Shown here one piece after another: positions 1-8,849 of a DNA stretch of 48,811 nucleotides. Below the pieces are notes generated by a model that searched no databases, was not told where the DNA came from, and saw only the letters and a list, made by a program, of their open reading frames with translations. Source of the DNA: JBOGCH01 sp051656645 (lineage in GTDB: Bacteria > Bacteroidota > Bacteroidia > Bacteroidales > Marinifilaceae); contig JBOGCH010000033.1 of NCBI GenBank assembly GCA_051656645.1, forward strand, positions 1 through 48,811, given 5' to 3'. The translations under genes and the position numbers were made by a program. The stretch's first letter is position 1, and each line of letters begins with the position of its first letter.

Positions 1-915
1 AATGTAGAAAAATACATCCGTAAATGTATTGAATCATGTTTAAATCAACAAAATCATACCATTGAGTATGAGGTAATCGTAATAATAGATGGTTCTCAAG
101 ATAGAAGTTATGATTTTGCTCAGGAATACTTAGAAAAATTTCCTAACTATAAAATATTAACCCAAGAGAACAAAGGATTAAGTGCTACACGAAATCGTGG
201 ATTGTCTGAAGCAAAGGGAAATTACGTGTGGTTTGTAGATTCAGATGACTATATAACATCTGATGCTATCAACTTATTGTCATTATATTTGACGTATGAC
301 TTAATTCATATAAATCATTATAAGTTTTATGAGAATGGAACCCAATTAAAGTATAAAGATCACTGTTTGATTTCGGGTACTGGAAAACAGATAACATACA
401 GTGGAGGTATAGGCGCACCAGCGCAATTTACGATATATAGGCGGGATTTCCTTTTAAAGAATAATCTTAGATTTGTAGAAGGTATATATCACGAAGACTC
501 CGAATTCACCCCACGTGCACTGTTTTATGCAGAAAAATGTATAGTTATTAATGAATATCTATATTATTATCTACAACGTGAATCAGGAAGCATTATGTCA
601 TCTTTTAGTATTAAAAGAGCAATTGATATGATATTTGTAAATAATAACTTATATCTTTTTGCACAAAAAGAAATTCAAGATACAAAGCTAAGGCGTATCT
701 TTTATAATAAGATTGCATTAAATATTAATTCATTACTTGATGGTTTAATAAAGTTAACCAAAGAGGAACGATATAAAGTTTATGAAATATTAAAAAAAAA
801 TAAGCATCTTTTTAAGGCAATGTATCTATCAACTAATCATAAATACAGGATAGAGGGTCTTTGTCTTTTATTTAATCTTCACTTAAGTCTTAAACTATAT
901 AAACTAACAAAATGA
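1..915 (+). CDS. Glycosyltransferase family 2, 5'-truncated by window edge
   Basis: The reading frame is open from base 1, so the start codon lies outside the window and 304 C-terminal residues are visible. The GT-A fold signature is present: a VIVIIDGSQDRS segment for nucleotide binding, the N-K-G-L-S-A-T-R-N-R-G segment, and the metal-binding WFVDSDDYI motif near visible residue 80. Such enzymes transfer a sugar from a nucleotide donor to a growing glycan at the cytoplasmic membrane face. The stop overlaps the next start (ATGA), so it is co-translated with the following transferase. Donor and acceptor cannot be told. An internal ATG at 202 is not the true start because the conserved N-terminal fold lies upstream of it. 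Confidence 0.88.
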   Translation, partial: NVEKYIRKCIESCLNQQNHTIEYEVIVIIDGSQDRSYDFAQEYLEKFPNYKILTQENKGLSATRNRGLSEAKGNYVWFVDSDDYITSDAINLLSLYLTYDLIHINHYKFYENGTQLKYKDHCLISGTGKQITYSGGIGAPAQFTIYRRDFLLKNNLRFVEGIYHEDSEFTPRALFYAEKCIVINEYLYYYLQRESGSIMSSFSIKRAIDMIFVNNNLYLFAQKEIQDTKLRRIFYNKIALNINSLLDGLIKLTKEERYKVYEILKKNKHLFKAMYLSTNHKYRIEGLCLLFNLHLSLKLYKLTK

Positions 916-1700
916 TTTCAGTAATTATACCAACATATAAGCCTCAAGATTACATAAATGAGTGTTTAGAGTCGTTAAAGTTACAGACGTTAGCAAAGGA
1001 GAGATATGAGGTTATTATTATTTTAAATGGAGAAAAGGAACCTTACTATAATACTATATCGAAACAAATTGATACTCAACTAAATTTCAGATTAATATAT
1101 ACGGATATTGCAGGAGTATCGAATGCACGGAACGTGGGTATAGTAGAGGCTAAAGGTGATTATATCTCTTTTATTGATGATGATGATTATATATCTCCAG
1201 CCTATTTAGAATTGTTAAGAAAATACGCAAAATCCGATACGGTTGTCTTGTCTAATGCTGTTGCATTTGATGATAAGACAAAAGTGATAGATGTCAATTA
1301 TAAACAATCTCGATTATTTAAGAAGTTGAAAGATAAGAAATGTATAAATTTATTTCAGTCTAGAACATTTTTTAACGGTCCTTGTATGAAGTTGATTCCT
1401 AAAGTGCTGATATCAGCTAGGAGATTCGACACAAGCTATAAGAATGGTGAGGATTCGCTGTTTATGTTTCAGATATCTGATAAGATAAATCAACTCTGTT
1501 TTGCAGAGGATGATGCTATTTATTATAGAAGGTATAGAGAGAATAGTGCTCATTTTAGTCAAAACACATATGAAAAATTAAAGAGTAAAAAAAATATATT
1601 ATGCGATTATACGTGTTTATATTTTAGCAATTTTCCCAATTATAATCTAGTATTTTCTATAACAAGAATATTAGCAACTATTAAAAGTATTATAAAATAA
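912..1700 (+). CDS. Glycosyltransferase family 2
   Basis: A 262-residue GT2 protein. The N-terminus (ISVIIPTYKPQDYINECLESL) is the classic first beta strand and helix of the GT-A fold. The segment GVSNARNVGIVEAKG is followed by the metal-binding acidic run FIDDDDYIS near residue 93. Its start overlaps the previous stop by four bases, and the next gene follows after six bases, which places it in one transcription unit with the polysaccharide genes around it. Length fits a single-domain transferase without membrane segments. The exact linkage made is unknown. Confidence 0.9.
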   Translation: MISVIIPTYKPQDYINECLESLKLQTLAKERYEVIIILNGEKEPYYNTISKQIDTQLNFRLIYTDIAGVSNARNVGIVEAKGDYISFIDDDDYISPAYLELLRKYAKSDTVVLSNAVAFDDKTKVIDVNYKQSRLFKKLKDKKCINLFQSRTFFNGPCMKLIPKVLISARRFDTSYKNGEDSLFMFQISDKINQLCFAEDDAIYYRRYRENSAHFSQNTYEKLKSKKNILCDYTCLYFSNFPNYNLVFSITRILATIKSIIK

Positions 1701-1706
1701 ATATTA

Positions 1707-2546
1707 ATGAAACAGAAACTAGCTGATATAATTTACAGATTATCGCCCAATTTTTACTACGGATTACGTTACTTCTTAATTCGTAAGCGATCGCCTAATT
1801 TTAATAAGCCATTTGACTTATCTGAATGGATTCTTGGAGAAATGCTAAAACCTTCATTTAAGAGGTATGCTACTCATACTGACAAAGTATTAGTTCGAGA
1901 CTATGTCGAGGCTAAAGGACTAAAAAATATATTGCCGAAAATTTATGGTATATGGAATAACGTCAACGAAATTGATATAGATATGCTACCCGATCGTTTC
2001 GCTTTAAAAACAAATCATGGATGTGGCAATCATGTTATCGTAACCGATAAAAATAAGCTAGATTTGAATCGTGCACTATATAATTTAAATAAAACCTTAA
2101 ATACAACCTTCAGTATACGCGAACCTCATTATAAATTTATTGTGCCTAAGGTTTATGGGGAAGAATTTATAGAAGACGGTAATGGAATTTTGCCGATAGA
2201 TTATAAATTTATGTGTTCTCAAGGTAAGATCATGTGTATACTTGTTTGTAGCGAACGTGGAAATAAATTAAAGCTTTCTGTTTTTAATTCACACTGGGAA
2301 GATATTAGTAAAGAGTATTTACATGAGAAAGAATGGCACACAAGTGCGATAAATAAGCCAAATAACTTAGAGCAGATGTGTTCTATTGCATCTAAATTAT
2401 CAGAAGATTTTGATTTTGTACGAGTTGATCTATACGATACTGGAACACGTGTGGTTTTTAGTGAATTAACATTCACTCCCCATAGTGGATTATTGGGATA
2501 TTTTAACATGTATGCATTAAAAAAGATGTATAGTTATATAAAATAA
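1707..2546 (+). CDS. TupA-like ATP-grasp protein
   Basis: The 279-residue protein carries the signature of the TupA-like ATP-grasp family: LPKIYGIWNNVNEIDIDMLP, then FALKTNHGCGNHVIVTDK (ATP-binding lysine and glycine-rich loop, about residues 100-120), then a C-terminal metal/ATP region with DFDFVRVDLYD and FSELTFTPHSG. TupA-like proteins occur in polysaccharide and teichuronopeptide loci, where they are thought to ligate amino acids or small acids to glycans; the family assignment comes from motif memory and the exact substrate is inference. It sits between GT2 genes and ugd, consistent with decoration of a uronic-acid-containing polymer. Confidence 0.8.
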   Translation: MKQKLADIIYRLSPNFYYGLRYFLIRKRSPNFNKPFDLSEWILGEMLKPSFKRYATHTDKVLVRDYVEAKGLKNILPKIYGIWNNVNEIDIDMLPDRFALKTNHGCGNHVIVTDKNKLDLNRALYNLNKTLNTTFSIREPHYKFIVPKVYGEEFIEDGNGILPIDYKFMCSQGKIMCILVCSERGNKLKLSVFNSHWEDISKEYLHEKEWHTSAINKPNNLEQMCSIASKLSEDFDFVRVDLYDTGTRVVFSELTFTPHSGLLGYFNMYALKKMYSYIK

Positions 2547-2560
2547 GAACTCAGACAATT

Positions 2561-3865
2561 ATGAATATAGCAATCGTAGGTACCGGCTATGTCGGTCTTG
2601 TTTCAGGAACCTGTTTTAGTGAAATGGGTATAAACGTCACCTGTGTTGACGTAGATAAAAAGAAGATAGAAAGTCTTGAAAAAGGCATTATACCGATATA
2701 CGAACCGGGATTAGAGGAGATGGTTCTCCGCAATCATAAAGCCGGAAGATTAAAGTTTACTACCGACCTAGTGTCTTGCCTGGATGAGGTAGATGTGGTA
2801 TTTAGCGCCGTGGGTACACCGCCCGATGAGGATGGAAGTGCCGACTTGAAGTATGTGCTCGAAGTGGCTCGTACCATTGGTGCCAACATGAATAAGTATA
2901 CACTCGTGGTTACTAAAAGCACGGTACCTGTAGGCACAGCGCAAAAGGTAAAAGCGGCCATACAAGCCGAACTGGACAAACGTGGTGCAGCACTTGAATT
3001 TGACGTTGCTTCCAATCCAGAATTCTTAAAAGAGGGTGACGCCATTGACGACTTTATGAAACCCGACCGAGTGGTGGTAGGTGTGGAGAGCAAACGTGCC
3101 GAGGAGATCATGGAACGTCTTTACAAGCCGTTTATGATGAACAACTACCGCATGATATTCACCGATATCCCATCGGCAGAGATGATCAAATATGCGGCGA
3201 ACTCAATGCTTGCCACTCGTATCAGCTTTATGAACGACATCGCCAATCTGTGCGAACTGGTTGGTGCCGATGTGAACATGGTACGTAAAGGGATCGGTTC
3301 GGACACCCGTATTGGTAGCAAGTTTCTATATCCCGGCTGTGGCTACGGTGGATCGTGTTTTCCAAAAGACGTGAAAGCACTGATAAAAACAGCCGAACTA
3401 TCTGGTTATCAAATGGAGGTACTGCAGGCGGTAGAGCGTGTGAACGATAGACAAAAAGAGGTGCTATTTCACAAATTAATGGCCCACTTTGATGGGGACA
3501 TTAGAGGAAAACGAGTAGCCCTTTGGGGATTATCGTTTAAACCCGAAACGGATGACATGCGTGAAGCTCCTGCATTAGTCCTTATAGATAGACTACTCGA
3601 AGCAGGTGCTACTGTTAAAGCCTATGACCCTATTGCTATAGACGAATGTAAACGCCGCATCGGTGATATTATCGAATATGCCAATGATATGTACGATGCA
3701 GTACTTGATGCTGATGCCTTATTGGTCGTGACCGAATGGAAAGAATTCCGTATGCCAAGCTGGAACGTAGTGGCACGAGCAATGAAGCAACATATCGTTA
3801 TTGATGGTCGCAATATCTATGCAAAAGAAGAGATTAATCAATTTAAATACGATAGAATAGGATAA
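2561..3865 (+). CDS. ugd: UDP-glucose 6-dehydrogenase
   Basis: Oxidises UDP-glucose to UDP-glucuronate with two NAD+, in the cytoplasm. The 434-residue length is normal for the bacterial enzyme. Seen in order: the Rossmann motif GTGYVG (residues 7-12), VGTPPDEDGSAD (84-95), STVPVGT (120-126), the SNPEFLKEGDAI substrate loop (151-162), the catalytic Cys266 in YGGSCFPKD, and the C-terminal IDGRNIY UDP-binding motif. It starts 14 bases after the ATP-grasp gene and is followed two bases later by another GT2. GC content looks higher than in the flanking transferases, a common mosaic pattern in such loci. A second, broken ugd tail lies at 9852-9926. Confidence 0.96.
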   Translation: MNIAIVGTGYVGLVSGTCFSEMGINVTCVDVDKKKIESLEKGIIPIYEPGLEEMVLRNHKAGRLKFTTDLVSCLDEVDVVFSAVGTPPDEDGSADLKYVLEVARTIGANMNKYTLVVTKSTVPVGTAQKVKAAIQAELDKRGAALEFDVASNPEFLKEGDAIDDFMKPDRVVVGVESKRAEEIMERLYKPFMMNNYRMIFTDIPSAEMIKYAANSMLATRISFMNDIANLCELVGADVNMVRKGIGSDTRIGSKFLYPGCGYGGSCFPKDVKALIKTAELSGYQMEVLQAVERVNDRQKEVLFHKLMAHFDGDIRGKRVALWGLSFKPETDDMREAPALVLIDRLLEAGATVKAYDPIAIDECKRRIGDIIEYANDMYDAVLDADALLVVTEWKEFRMPSWNVVARAMKQHIVIDGRNIYAKEEINQFKYDRIG

Positions 3866-3867
3866 GT

Positions 3868-4629
3868 ATGAATCAGCAACCTTTAGTTTCTATAATAATG
3901 CCCTCCTACAATTCGGAAGCATTTATAGAAGAAAGTATCTTGTCTATCATCAATCAAACATATACCAATTGGGAGTTGTTAATTACCGATGATTGTTCTA
4001 AAGACAATACACAAACTATAATACAACGTTATATTCAGCAGGATTCTCGTATCCATCTATTTACACTCAAAGAAAATGGTGGTGCGGGAGTAGCTCGTAA
4101 TAACTCAATAAAGCAAGCACAAGGTCGTTATATCGCTTTTTGTGATAGTGATGATCGATGGACAGATAATAAACTTGATGTTCAGATTAGCTATATGCAA
4201 AAACATAAGATTCATTTATCTTATACCTCTTATTATACCTGTACAGAAGAAGGACAACAGTTCGGAAAAGTAGAATGTTTAAATTCTTTGAATTACTTTA
4301 AATTGCTAAGAGATAATGCAATCGCATGTTTGACAGCTGTATATGACACATTCCATTATGGCAAGATTTATATGCCTACAATACGTAAAAGACAAGATTG
4401 GGCATTGTGGTTACAAATAATCAAGAAAACCAAAATTGCACACGGAATACAGAAACCTCTGGCATACTATAGAGTGCGCTCTAATTCAATATCATCAAAT
4501 AAACTCAATTTGGTAAAATACAATGTTCGTATCTATAAAGAGGTAGAACAATTTTCATGGACTAAATCGATTTTCGTTTTCTGCTTCCTATTTATGCCTT
4601 ATTATACTTATAAAAAGATTTTAAAATGA
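3868..4629 (+). CDS. Glycosyltransferase family 2
   Basis: A 253-residue GT2 enzyme with the motifs VSIIMPSYNSEAFIEESILS, LITDDCSKDNT (residues 39-49) and the metal-binding CDSDDRW near residue 93. It begins two bases after the ugd stop and its own stop overlaps the epimerase start (ATGA), so it belongs to the same operon. The extreme C-terminus is hydrophobic and basic (SIFVFCFLFMPYYTYKKILK), suggesting peripheral membrane attachment. The donor may be a product of the neighbouring dehydrogenase or epimerase, but this is inference. Confidence 0.9.
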   Translation: MNQQPLVSIIMPSYNSEAFIEESILSIINQTYTNWELLITDDCSKDNTQTIIQRYIQQDSRIHLFTLKENGGAGVARNNSIKQAQGRYIAFCDSDDRWTDNKLDVQISYMQKHKIHLSYTSYYTCTEEGQQFGKVECLNSLNYFKLLRDNAIACLTAVYDTFHYGKIYMPTIRKRQDWALWLQIIKKTKIAHGIQKPLAYYRVRSNSISSNKLNLVKYNVRIYKEVEQFSWTKSIFVFCFLFMPYYTYKKILK

Positions 4630-5618
4630 GAATAGCCATCATCGGTGGTTCCGGATTTGTCGGGACAAGACTAATAGATATATTAAAGGATTCGCATGCG
4701 ATTGTTAATATCGATAAGAGTCCAAGTATAAAATACAATGACATTACGACGCTTTGCGATGTACGCGATTTAGCGGAATTGACCAATCAACTCAAGGGCT
4801 TTGATTCGGTAGTACTACTCGCGGCAGAACATCGAGATGATGTGTCACCTATTTCGTTATACTACGATGTAAATGTCGAGGGAACACGAAATGTACTTGC
4901 TGCGATGGATAAGAATGGCATTAATAGTATCTTCTTTACCAGTTCAGTTGCAATCTATGGCTTAAATAAAGAAAATCCAGACGAACAGCATCCAGCCGAT
5001 CCATTCAATCATTATGGTAAGAGCAAATGGCAGGCAGAGGAGATATTAAGAGAATGGTACAATAAGAATCCAGAACATAGGAATTTGAATATCATACGTC
5101 CCACTGTAATATTTGGAGAGCGTAACCGAGGTAATGTTTATAACCTACTAAAGCAAATATCGGGCGGTAAGTTCCTTATGGTTGGTAATGGTGTTAATAA
5201 AAAATCGATGGCCTACGTCGGCAATATCGTTTCTCTTATACAATACAGTTTAGAACATAAAACAGATGGATACGATGTATTTAACTATGTTGATACTCCT
5301 GACTTTGATATGAATCAACTAGTATCGCAAGTCAGTTCCGTACTAGACAAGAATATACCATCAGTACATTTACCTTACTGGATAGGTATGTGTGGCGGCA
5401 TGACATTCGATCTTCTTGCAAAAATTACCGGTAGAAAACTACCTATCAGTAGCATCCGTGTTAAAAAATTCTGTGCAACAACACAATACAATGCCCATAA
5501 AGCCAATTCGATGGGCTTTAAAGCTCCTTTTACGCTTGCAGAAGGACTAAAACGTACACTCAGCTATGAATTCTTAGATCATCCAGAAAAAGATGGAGTG
5601 ACGTTTGTAACGGAATAA
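4626..5618 (+). CDS. NAD-dependent nucleotide-sugar epimerase/dehydratase (extended SDR)
   Basis: A 330-residue extended short-chain dehydrogenase. The NAD-binding loop GGSGFVG is at residues 8-14, LLAAEH marks the end of beta-4, and the catalytic triad is visible as the TSSVAIYG serine region plus YGKSK (Tyr-x-x-x-Lys, about residues 129-133), followed by RPTVIFGERNRGN for the sugar nucleotide. Such proteins interconvert UDP- or dTDP-sugars. The start overlaps the upstream GT2 stop. UDP-glucose 4-epimerase, or a 4-epimerase acting on UDP-glucuronate made by ugd, are possible; the specific reaction cannot be read from the sequence. Confidence 0.85.
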   Translation: MRIAIIGGSGFVGTRLIDILKDSHAIVNIDKSPSIKYNDITTLCDVRDLAELTNQLKGFDSVVLLAAEHRDDVSPISLYYDVNVEGTRNVLAAMDKNGINSIFFTSSVAIYGLNKENPDEQHPADPFNHYGKSKWQAEEILREWYNKNPEHRNLNIIRPTVIFGERNRGNVYNLLKQISGGKFLMVGNGVNKKSMAYVGNIVSLIQYSLEHKTDGYDVFNYVDTPDFDMNQLVSQVSSVLDKNIPSVHLPYWIGMCGGMTFDLLAKITGRKLPISSIRVKKFCATTQYNAHKANSMGFKAPFTLAEGLKRTLSYEFLDHPEKDGVTFVTE

Positions 5619-5633
5619 TATACTATAAATACT

Positions 5634-5834
5634 ATGGATTTAATAACAAAATGGAATAGCGATTTATTGTCAGTAGCGTTCGCCTCTATTGATCAGCAGA
5701 AAGCTATGGTTCAACGTATATTCGAAGAGATGCTCGAGAATAGAGAGAAAATAGATTATACAGATAAATCTACAGGGATGTTTCTTGCACACTATTTCAT
5801 ATTTGTGGGAAATCTAAATATGAAAATGATATAA
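5634..5834 (+). CDS. Small hypothetical protein, possibly a gene remnant
   Basis: A 66-residue ORF starting 15 bases after the epimerase stop. It is helical and charged through about residue 43 and then ends in a short hydrophobic stretch (FLAHYFIFVGNLNMKMI). I do not recognise a family. It lies just before a possible wecB tail and a terminator, so it may be the last short gene of the operon, or the front of a gene whose remainder was lost by recombination. Confidence 0.4.
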   Translation: MDLITKWNSDLLSVAFASIDQQKAMVQRIFEEMLENREKIDYTDKSTGMFLAHYFIFVGNLNMKMI

Positions 5835-5848
5835 TACAGAATACAAAT

Positions 5849-5875
5849 GCATGTATTGTTGATGCCCTTCGTTAA
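5849..5875 (+). pseudogene. wecB: Possible 3' tail of a UDP-GlcNAc 2-epimerase gene
   Basis: The in-frame end reads A-C-I-V-D-A-L-R then stop, which resembles the last residues of WecB/MnaA enzymes (x-A-x-R-I-V-D-A-L) and ends like the longer tail at 10889-10957 (RIVDALR). Only nine codons can be aligned, so chance is not excluded. It sits six bases before a terminator, as expected for the end of a last operon gene. Confidence 0.4.
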
Positions 5876-5880
5876 AATAT

Positions 5881-5903
5881 AATCCCACCCTCGCGGTGGG
5901 ATT
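5881..5903 (+). terminator. Intrinsic terminator of the polysaccharide locus
   Basis: A perfect 9-bp stem (AATCCCACC / GGTGGGATT) with a 5-base loop, followed by TCTT. It marks the end of the polysaccharide operon. A closely related hairpin with similar downstream sequence recurs at 9932-9956. Confidence 0.75.
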
Positions 5904-6004
5904 TCTTGTAAGTAGCACCGAAAACGATTGAATTTAGAATGAATTTTTAATACCGTTTGAAATGATTGATAGAAATCATAAAATGAATAAACATAGTGAT
6001 CTGT

Positions 6005-6898
6005 ATGAATAAAATAAGTATTGAAAATAAATACATTGAAATTGAGCTTCATTACTTTCTAGCGGAAGTTGGCATCCATTTTATGGATGCTAAACTTCAC
6101 AACGAAGCAGAGGCCTATCTAATTAAAGCAATTAATAGACTTAATAAATATCTTGAAGATGATATAGAGATTGTTATTCTTCCAAGAGAAGAAGGTGGAC
6201 TCATAGACAATTTCCGTATTCTTATTCACAATGCCCAGGTACATAAGTTTGTATGGTTGATAATTGGTGCTATGATTACAGCTTATTTTAGTGGTGAAAG
6301 TGAATTAGACCGAGCCAATAAAAAAATGGCATTACTTAAATCACTACAGGATTGCAATTTAAGTTTAGCGCAAGCGCAAGCCATTGTTGGGGATGATAAA
6401 GAATTAAACAATTTGTTGAGCAACTATTACCGTGCGGTAAGTAAGGAGGAAAGAGTTACAAGAATTGCAACCACAACAAGAAATAACTGGAAATCCTCTG
6501 ATATTGTCGAAACAGATATTGACCGAAGCCAATTCGCTGAGTTTATTACTGAAGTAAAGGATACCATAGAAACAAAGGAAGTTCGTACAACGATAAAGAT
6601 TATTTCGCCAGTACTGGAACCGGGAATGAAAATAAAATGGCGGGGATATTATAATGATCAGGTTATTGAATTTAAAGTAATGGATGAGGTATTTCTGACA
6701 AAAGTATATGGTCAAAAGACAAGCTTTGGTAACGGAACGCTAATCTTTTGTCAACTTCATATTGAGATAAAAACGATATTTGCTGATACCGGAGAGTTAT
6801 TAAAGGTAAAGAAAAAGTATATTGTCAAAAAGGTATTTGCCGATAATGATGACAAAGCTACTCATTGGGACGAAAATGGTCAATTAAAACTTTTTTAG
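6005..6898 (+). CDS. Hypothetical protein with one membrane segment, upstream of an OLD-like ATPase
   Basis: A 297-residue protein from ATG 6005; a GTG nine bases upstream is a weaker start. Residues 1-75 are helical and amphipathic, with repeat-like spacing (AEAYLIKAINRLNKYL). Residues about 82-96 (FVWLIIGAMITAYFSG) form one membrane segment. Residues 190-297 look beta-rich with alternating hydrophobics. I recognise no family. The gene is 63 bases upstream of an ATPase/TOPRIM gene on the same strand, so the two may form one unit. AT content is higher than in ugd, consistent with acquired DNA. Confidence 0.7.
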   Translation: MNKISIENKYIEIELHYFLAEVGIHFMDAKLHNEAEAYLIKAINRLNKYLEDDIEIVILPREEGGLIDNFRILIHNAQVHKFVWLIIGAMITAYFSGESELDRANKKMALLKSLQDCNLSLAQAQAIVGDDKELNNLLSNYYRAVSKEERVTRIATTTRNNWKSSDIVETDIDRSQFAEFITEVKDTIETKEVRTTIKIISPVLEPGMKIKWRGYYNDQVIEFKVMDEVFLTKVYGQKTSFGNGTLIFCQLHIEIKTIFADTGELLKVKKKYIVKKVFADNDDKATHWDENGQLKLF

Positions 6899-6961
6899 GT
6901 AGTACATGAAATATCCACCACTTAAGATACTGTAATATCAACCGGGTGTAAGGGTAAACAT

Positions 6962-8245
6962 TTGCCCAATAATGAGATAGTTGATATTACAGTCTCGCCT
7001 CAAGTGATATTTAATGATTTTCCATGTAAGGAAACTTTATATCTTACAACTTCAGCTGGTAGATTTTTTGCACAAGAGTCTGTTCGTGCTTACCAAAAGC
7101 AAAATATACAAGTAAGTGATAATATAATAAATCCACTCAATACTATTTTATCCAAAACTAAATTTTCGAAGTTAAAGTGCAGGCAGATGCAAGCAATGAA
7201 AGGTAGAGAAACAAAATATAATAGGAAGAATAAGCTGTATTTGATCAAAGATAATAATGAATATTACACAGAACATAATTTCAGTTTAGGAGAAAGACTT
7301 ATACTAAATGCTTTGGATTTCATTGAAAACATAAATGAGAGCTCTCTTCTTCTTATCAATGAGTTGGAATTGGCTCTACATCCGATTGCTCAAATAAAAC
7401 TTTATGATTATCTGGAACAGATAGCTAAGGAAAAGAAATTGACTGTCATTTTATCTACTCATTCTAGCTCTCTAATAAAACATGCAAAGAAAATGTTTTA
7501 TCTTGAAAAAGGCAATGACGGCGTTGTTACAATAATGGATAATTGTTACTCATCATATATACTGAAGGAGATTGCTACCAACTATGAAACAGTTCCGGAT
7601 TATATATTTTTTGTAGAGGATATAATGGCATGTAGATATCTAAATGAAATCATTAAGCATTATCAGGTATCACAAACTAATCGATCAATTATAAAGATAC
7701 TTCCTGTTGGTGGGTGGCGTCAAGTAGTTTTATTAATGGATTATTATAAAACATTACCTTTTCCAATACGAAAAATGCATGTATTCTTGGATAAGGATGT
7801 TGAAGAAACGATAAAGAAATTTGGTAATCCAAATAGTGAAAGTGATAAAAAAATTATAAAACTATTCCATGACTATAAGCATAACATCAATTATTTATCA
7901 ATAACACCTGAGCTTGGAATATGGAAGTGGTTATTGGTGAATAATATTTTATTAGAAGAGGAGTTAAGAAAGAAGTATGGAAATTTTACGATCAGGATCG
8001 TCGATATGGTTGCTCAGATTAATGATAAACAACCATTGCATTCAAGTGATAAGGATCGGGATGTTGCTAAAAAATGCTTTAAGAGCCTCGCAAGTAGAAT
8101 CAAGGATAACTTTGTTGATATTGAAGAGGACGAGTTTTATAAGTTGCTGATTAGTATATATGTAGAGAATAGATTAAAAGATCAACAATTCCAAAACAAA
8201 GTCAATGAGGTGTTGGGAAAGATCATGAACAGATATAAGCAATAG
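6962..8245 (+). CDS. OLD-like ATPase/TOPRIM protein, N-terminally truncated
   Basis: 427 residues from a TTG at 6962, with no ATG nearby in frame. Visible ATPase motifs: ABC-type signature SLGER (residues 108-112), Walker B LLLINELE (129-136), and the H-loop STHSSS (His167). A TOPRIM-like nuclease half follows: FFVED with Glu219, and the DKD acidic pair at 277-279. This arrangement is that of OLD-family nucleases, known in phage defence (Gabija GajA, retron-associated and overcoming-lysogenization-defect proteins). The P-loop (Walker A) is missing from the frame and from the 63 bases before it. An ATG at 6906 opens a nine-codon frame that could be the decayed original start. Probably inactive unless a start or frame was misread. 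Confidence 0.65.
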   Translation: MPNNEIVDITVSPQVIFNDFPCKETLYLTTSAGRFFAQESVRAYQKQNIQVSDNIINPLNTILSKTKFSKLKCRQMQAMKGRETKYNRKNKLYLIKDNNEYYTEHNFSLGERLILNALDFIENINESSLLLINELELALHPIAQIKLYDYLEQIAKEKKLTVILSTHSSSLIKHAKKMFYLEKGNDGVVTIMDNCYSSYILKEIATNYETVPDYIFFVEDIMACRYLNEIIKHYQVSQTNRSIIKILPVGGWRQVVLLMDYYKTLPFPIRKMHVFLDKDVEETIKKFGNPNSESDKKIIKLFHDYKHNINYLSITPELGIWKWLLVNNILLEEELRKKYGNFTIRIVDMVAQINDKQPLHSSDKDRDVAKKCFKSLASRIKDNFVDIEEDEFYKLLISIYVENRLKDQQFQNKVNEVLGKIMNRYKQ

Positions 8246-8466
8246 TTTCTGTTTTCACTACACTTTGTCATCAATGCTCTTCTTGTCATGTGTTTAGAAG
8301 ATAAGCCATCGGCGAACTCCGTATGGTGAGATATTATCAAGCCTTGAGATATCTTTTTTTCATCTCAAAGATTTCAATGATTTGATGGATGTCAAATTAA
8401 TCTATATGCCTTCAACCTATCTGGAAGCTAATCTATTTTATGTTCAGAGTAATCTGCGTCGTAATC

Positions 8467-8541
8467 ATGAAAAACTCAATAAAGGAGTTCGTTGAATGGC
8501 TTACTGACATCCTGGCATGGTTATGTGTGGGATTGTCGTAA
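8467..8541 (+). CDS. Candidate 24-residue small membrane protein
   Basis: ATG to TAA, 24 codons, with a charged start (MKNSIKEF) and a hydrophobic tail (WLTDILAWLCVGLS) that would form a short membrane helix. Short membrane peptides of this style occur next to mobile genes in Bacteroidales, but I cannot assign a family, and it may simply be a decayed frame. Confidence 0.25.
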   Translation: MKNSIKEFVEWLTDILAWLCVGLS

Positions 8542-8565
8542 CTGACACGTTGTCATGACGCTATT

Positions 8566-8589
8566 TTGCATATGAACAGTCATATGCAA
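8566..8589. promoter_or_regulatory. 10-bp perfect inverted repeat
   Basis: TTGCATATGA, four bases, TCATATGCAA. There is no T-run after it, so it reads more like an operator than a terminator. A second dyad (TGACA-CGT-TGTCA) lies ten bases upstream at 8543-8555. Confidence 0.4.
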
Positions 8590-8779
8590 GGTCATGTCCC
8601 TGTTGATGAGATTAATACGCAAGTGGCACACTCTTTGCAAGTAGAATAGGTGTAAAACAAACTACAAAGAAAGGAGGTACCATGATAATATAACGTATTT
8701 AGTAAACTAAGGTTACATAAAAACCATAAAATCTAATGGTTCCGAACGGGAATTCGGTTTCCAGATGCAAAAGTAACAT

Positions 8780-8803
8780 TATATATTGAAAATACAATAT
8801 ATA
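8780..8803. promoter_or_regulatory. 9-bp AT-rich inverted repeat before small-gene cluster
   Basis: TATATATTG, six bases, CAATATATA, ending 46 bases before the ATG at 8850. The position suits an operator or promoter-overlapping site for the three small genes downstream. No clear TTTG/TAnnTTTG promoter pair was found here. Confidence 0.35.
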
Positions 8804-8849
8804 TAGGTATTTGGATAGATTTTTTATCTATAAATTCTAATATAACACT

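Larger units (their letters stand above)
8246..8849. other. 604-bp non-coding interval with several dyads and a minimal ORF
   Basis: No long ORF. It contains short decayed frames (for example one ending near 8495), a 24-codon ORF at 8467-8541, a TGACA/TGTCA dyad at 8543-8555, a 10-bp inverted repeat at 8566-8589, and a perfect AGGAGG at 8672-8677 followed by the three-codon ORF M-I-I (8682-8693). A 9-bp inverted repeat lies at 8780-8803 just before the next gene cluster. Confidence 0.5.

Noticed and set aside
8246..8849. HU-protein/amidase type small mobile module
   Set aside because: Only short decayed frames are present; none aligns by eye to HU or amidase.
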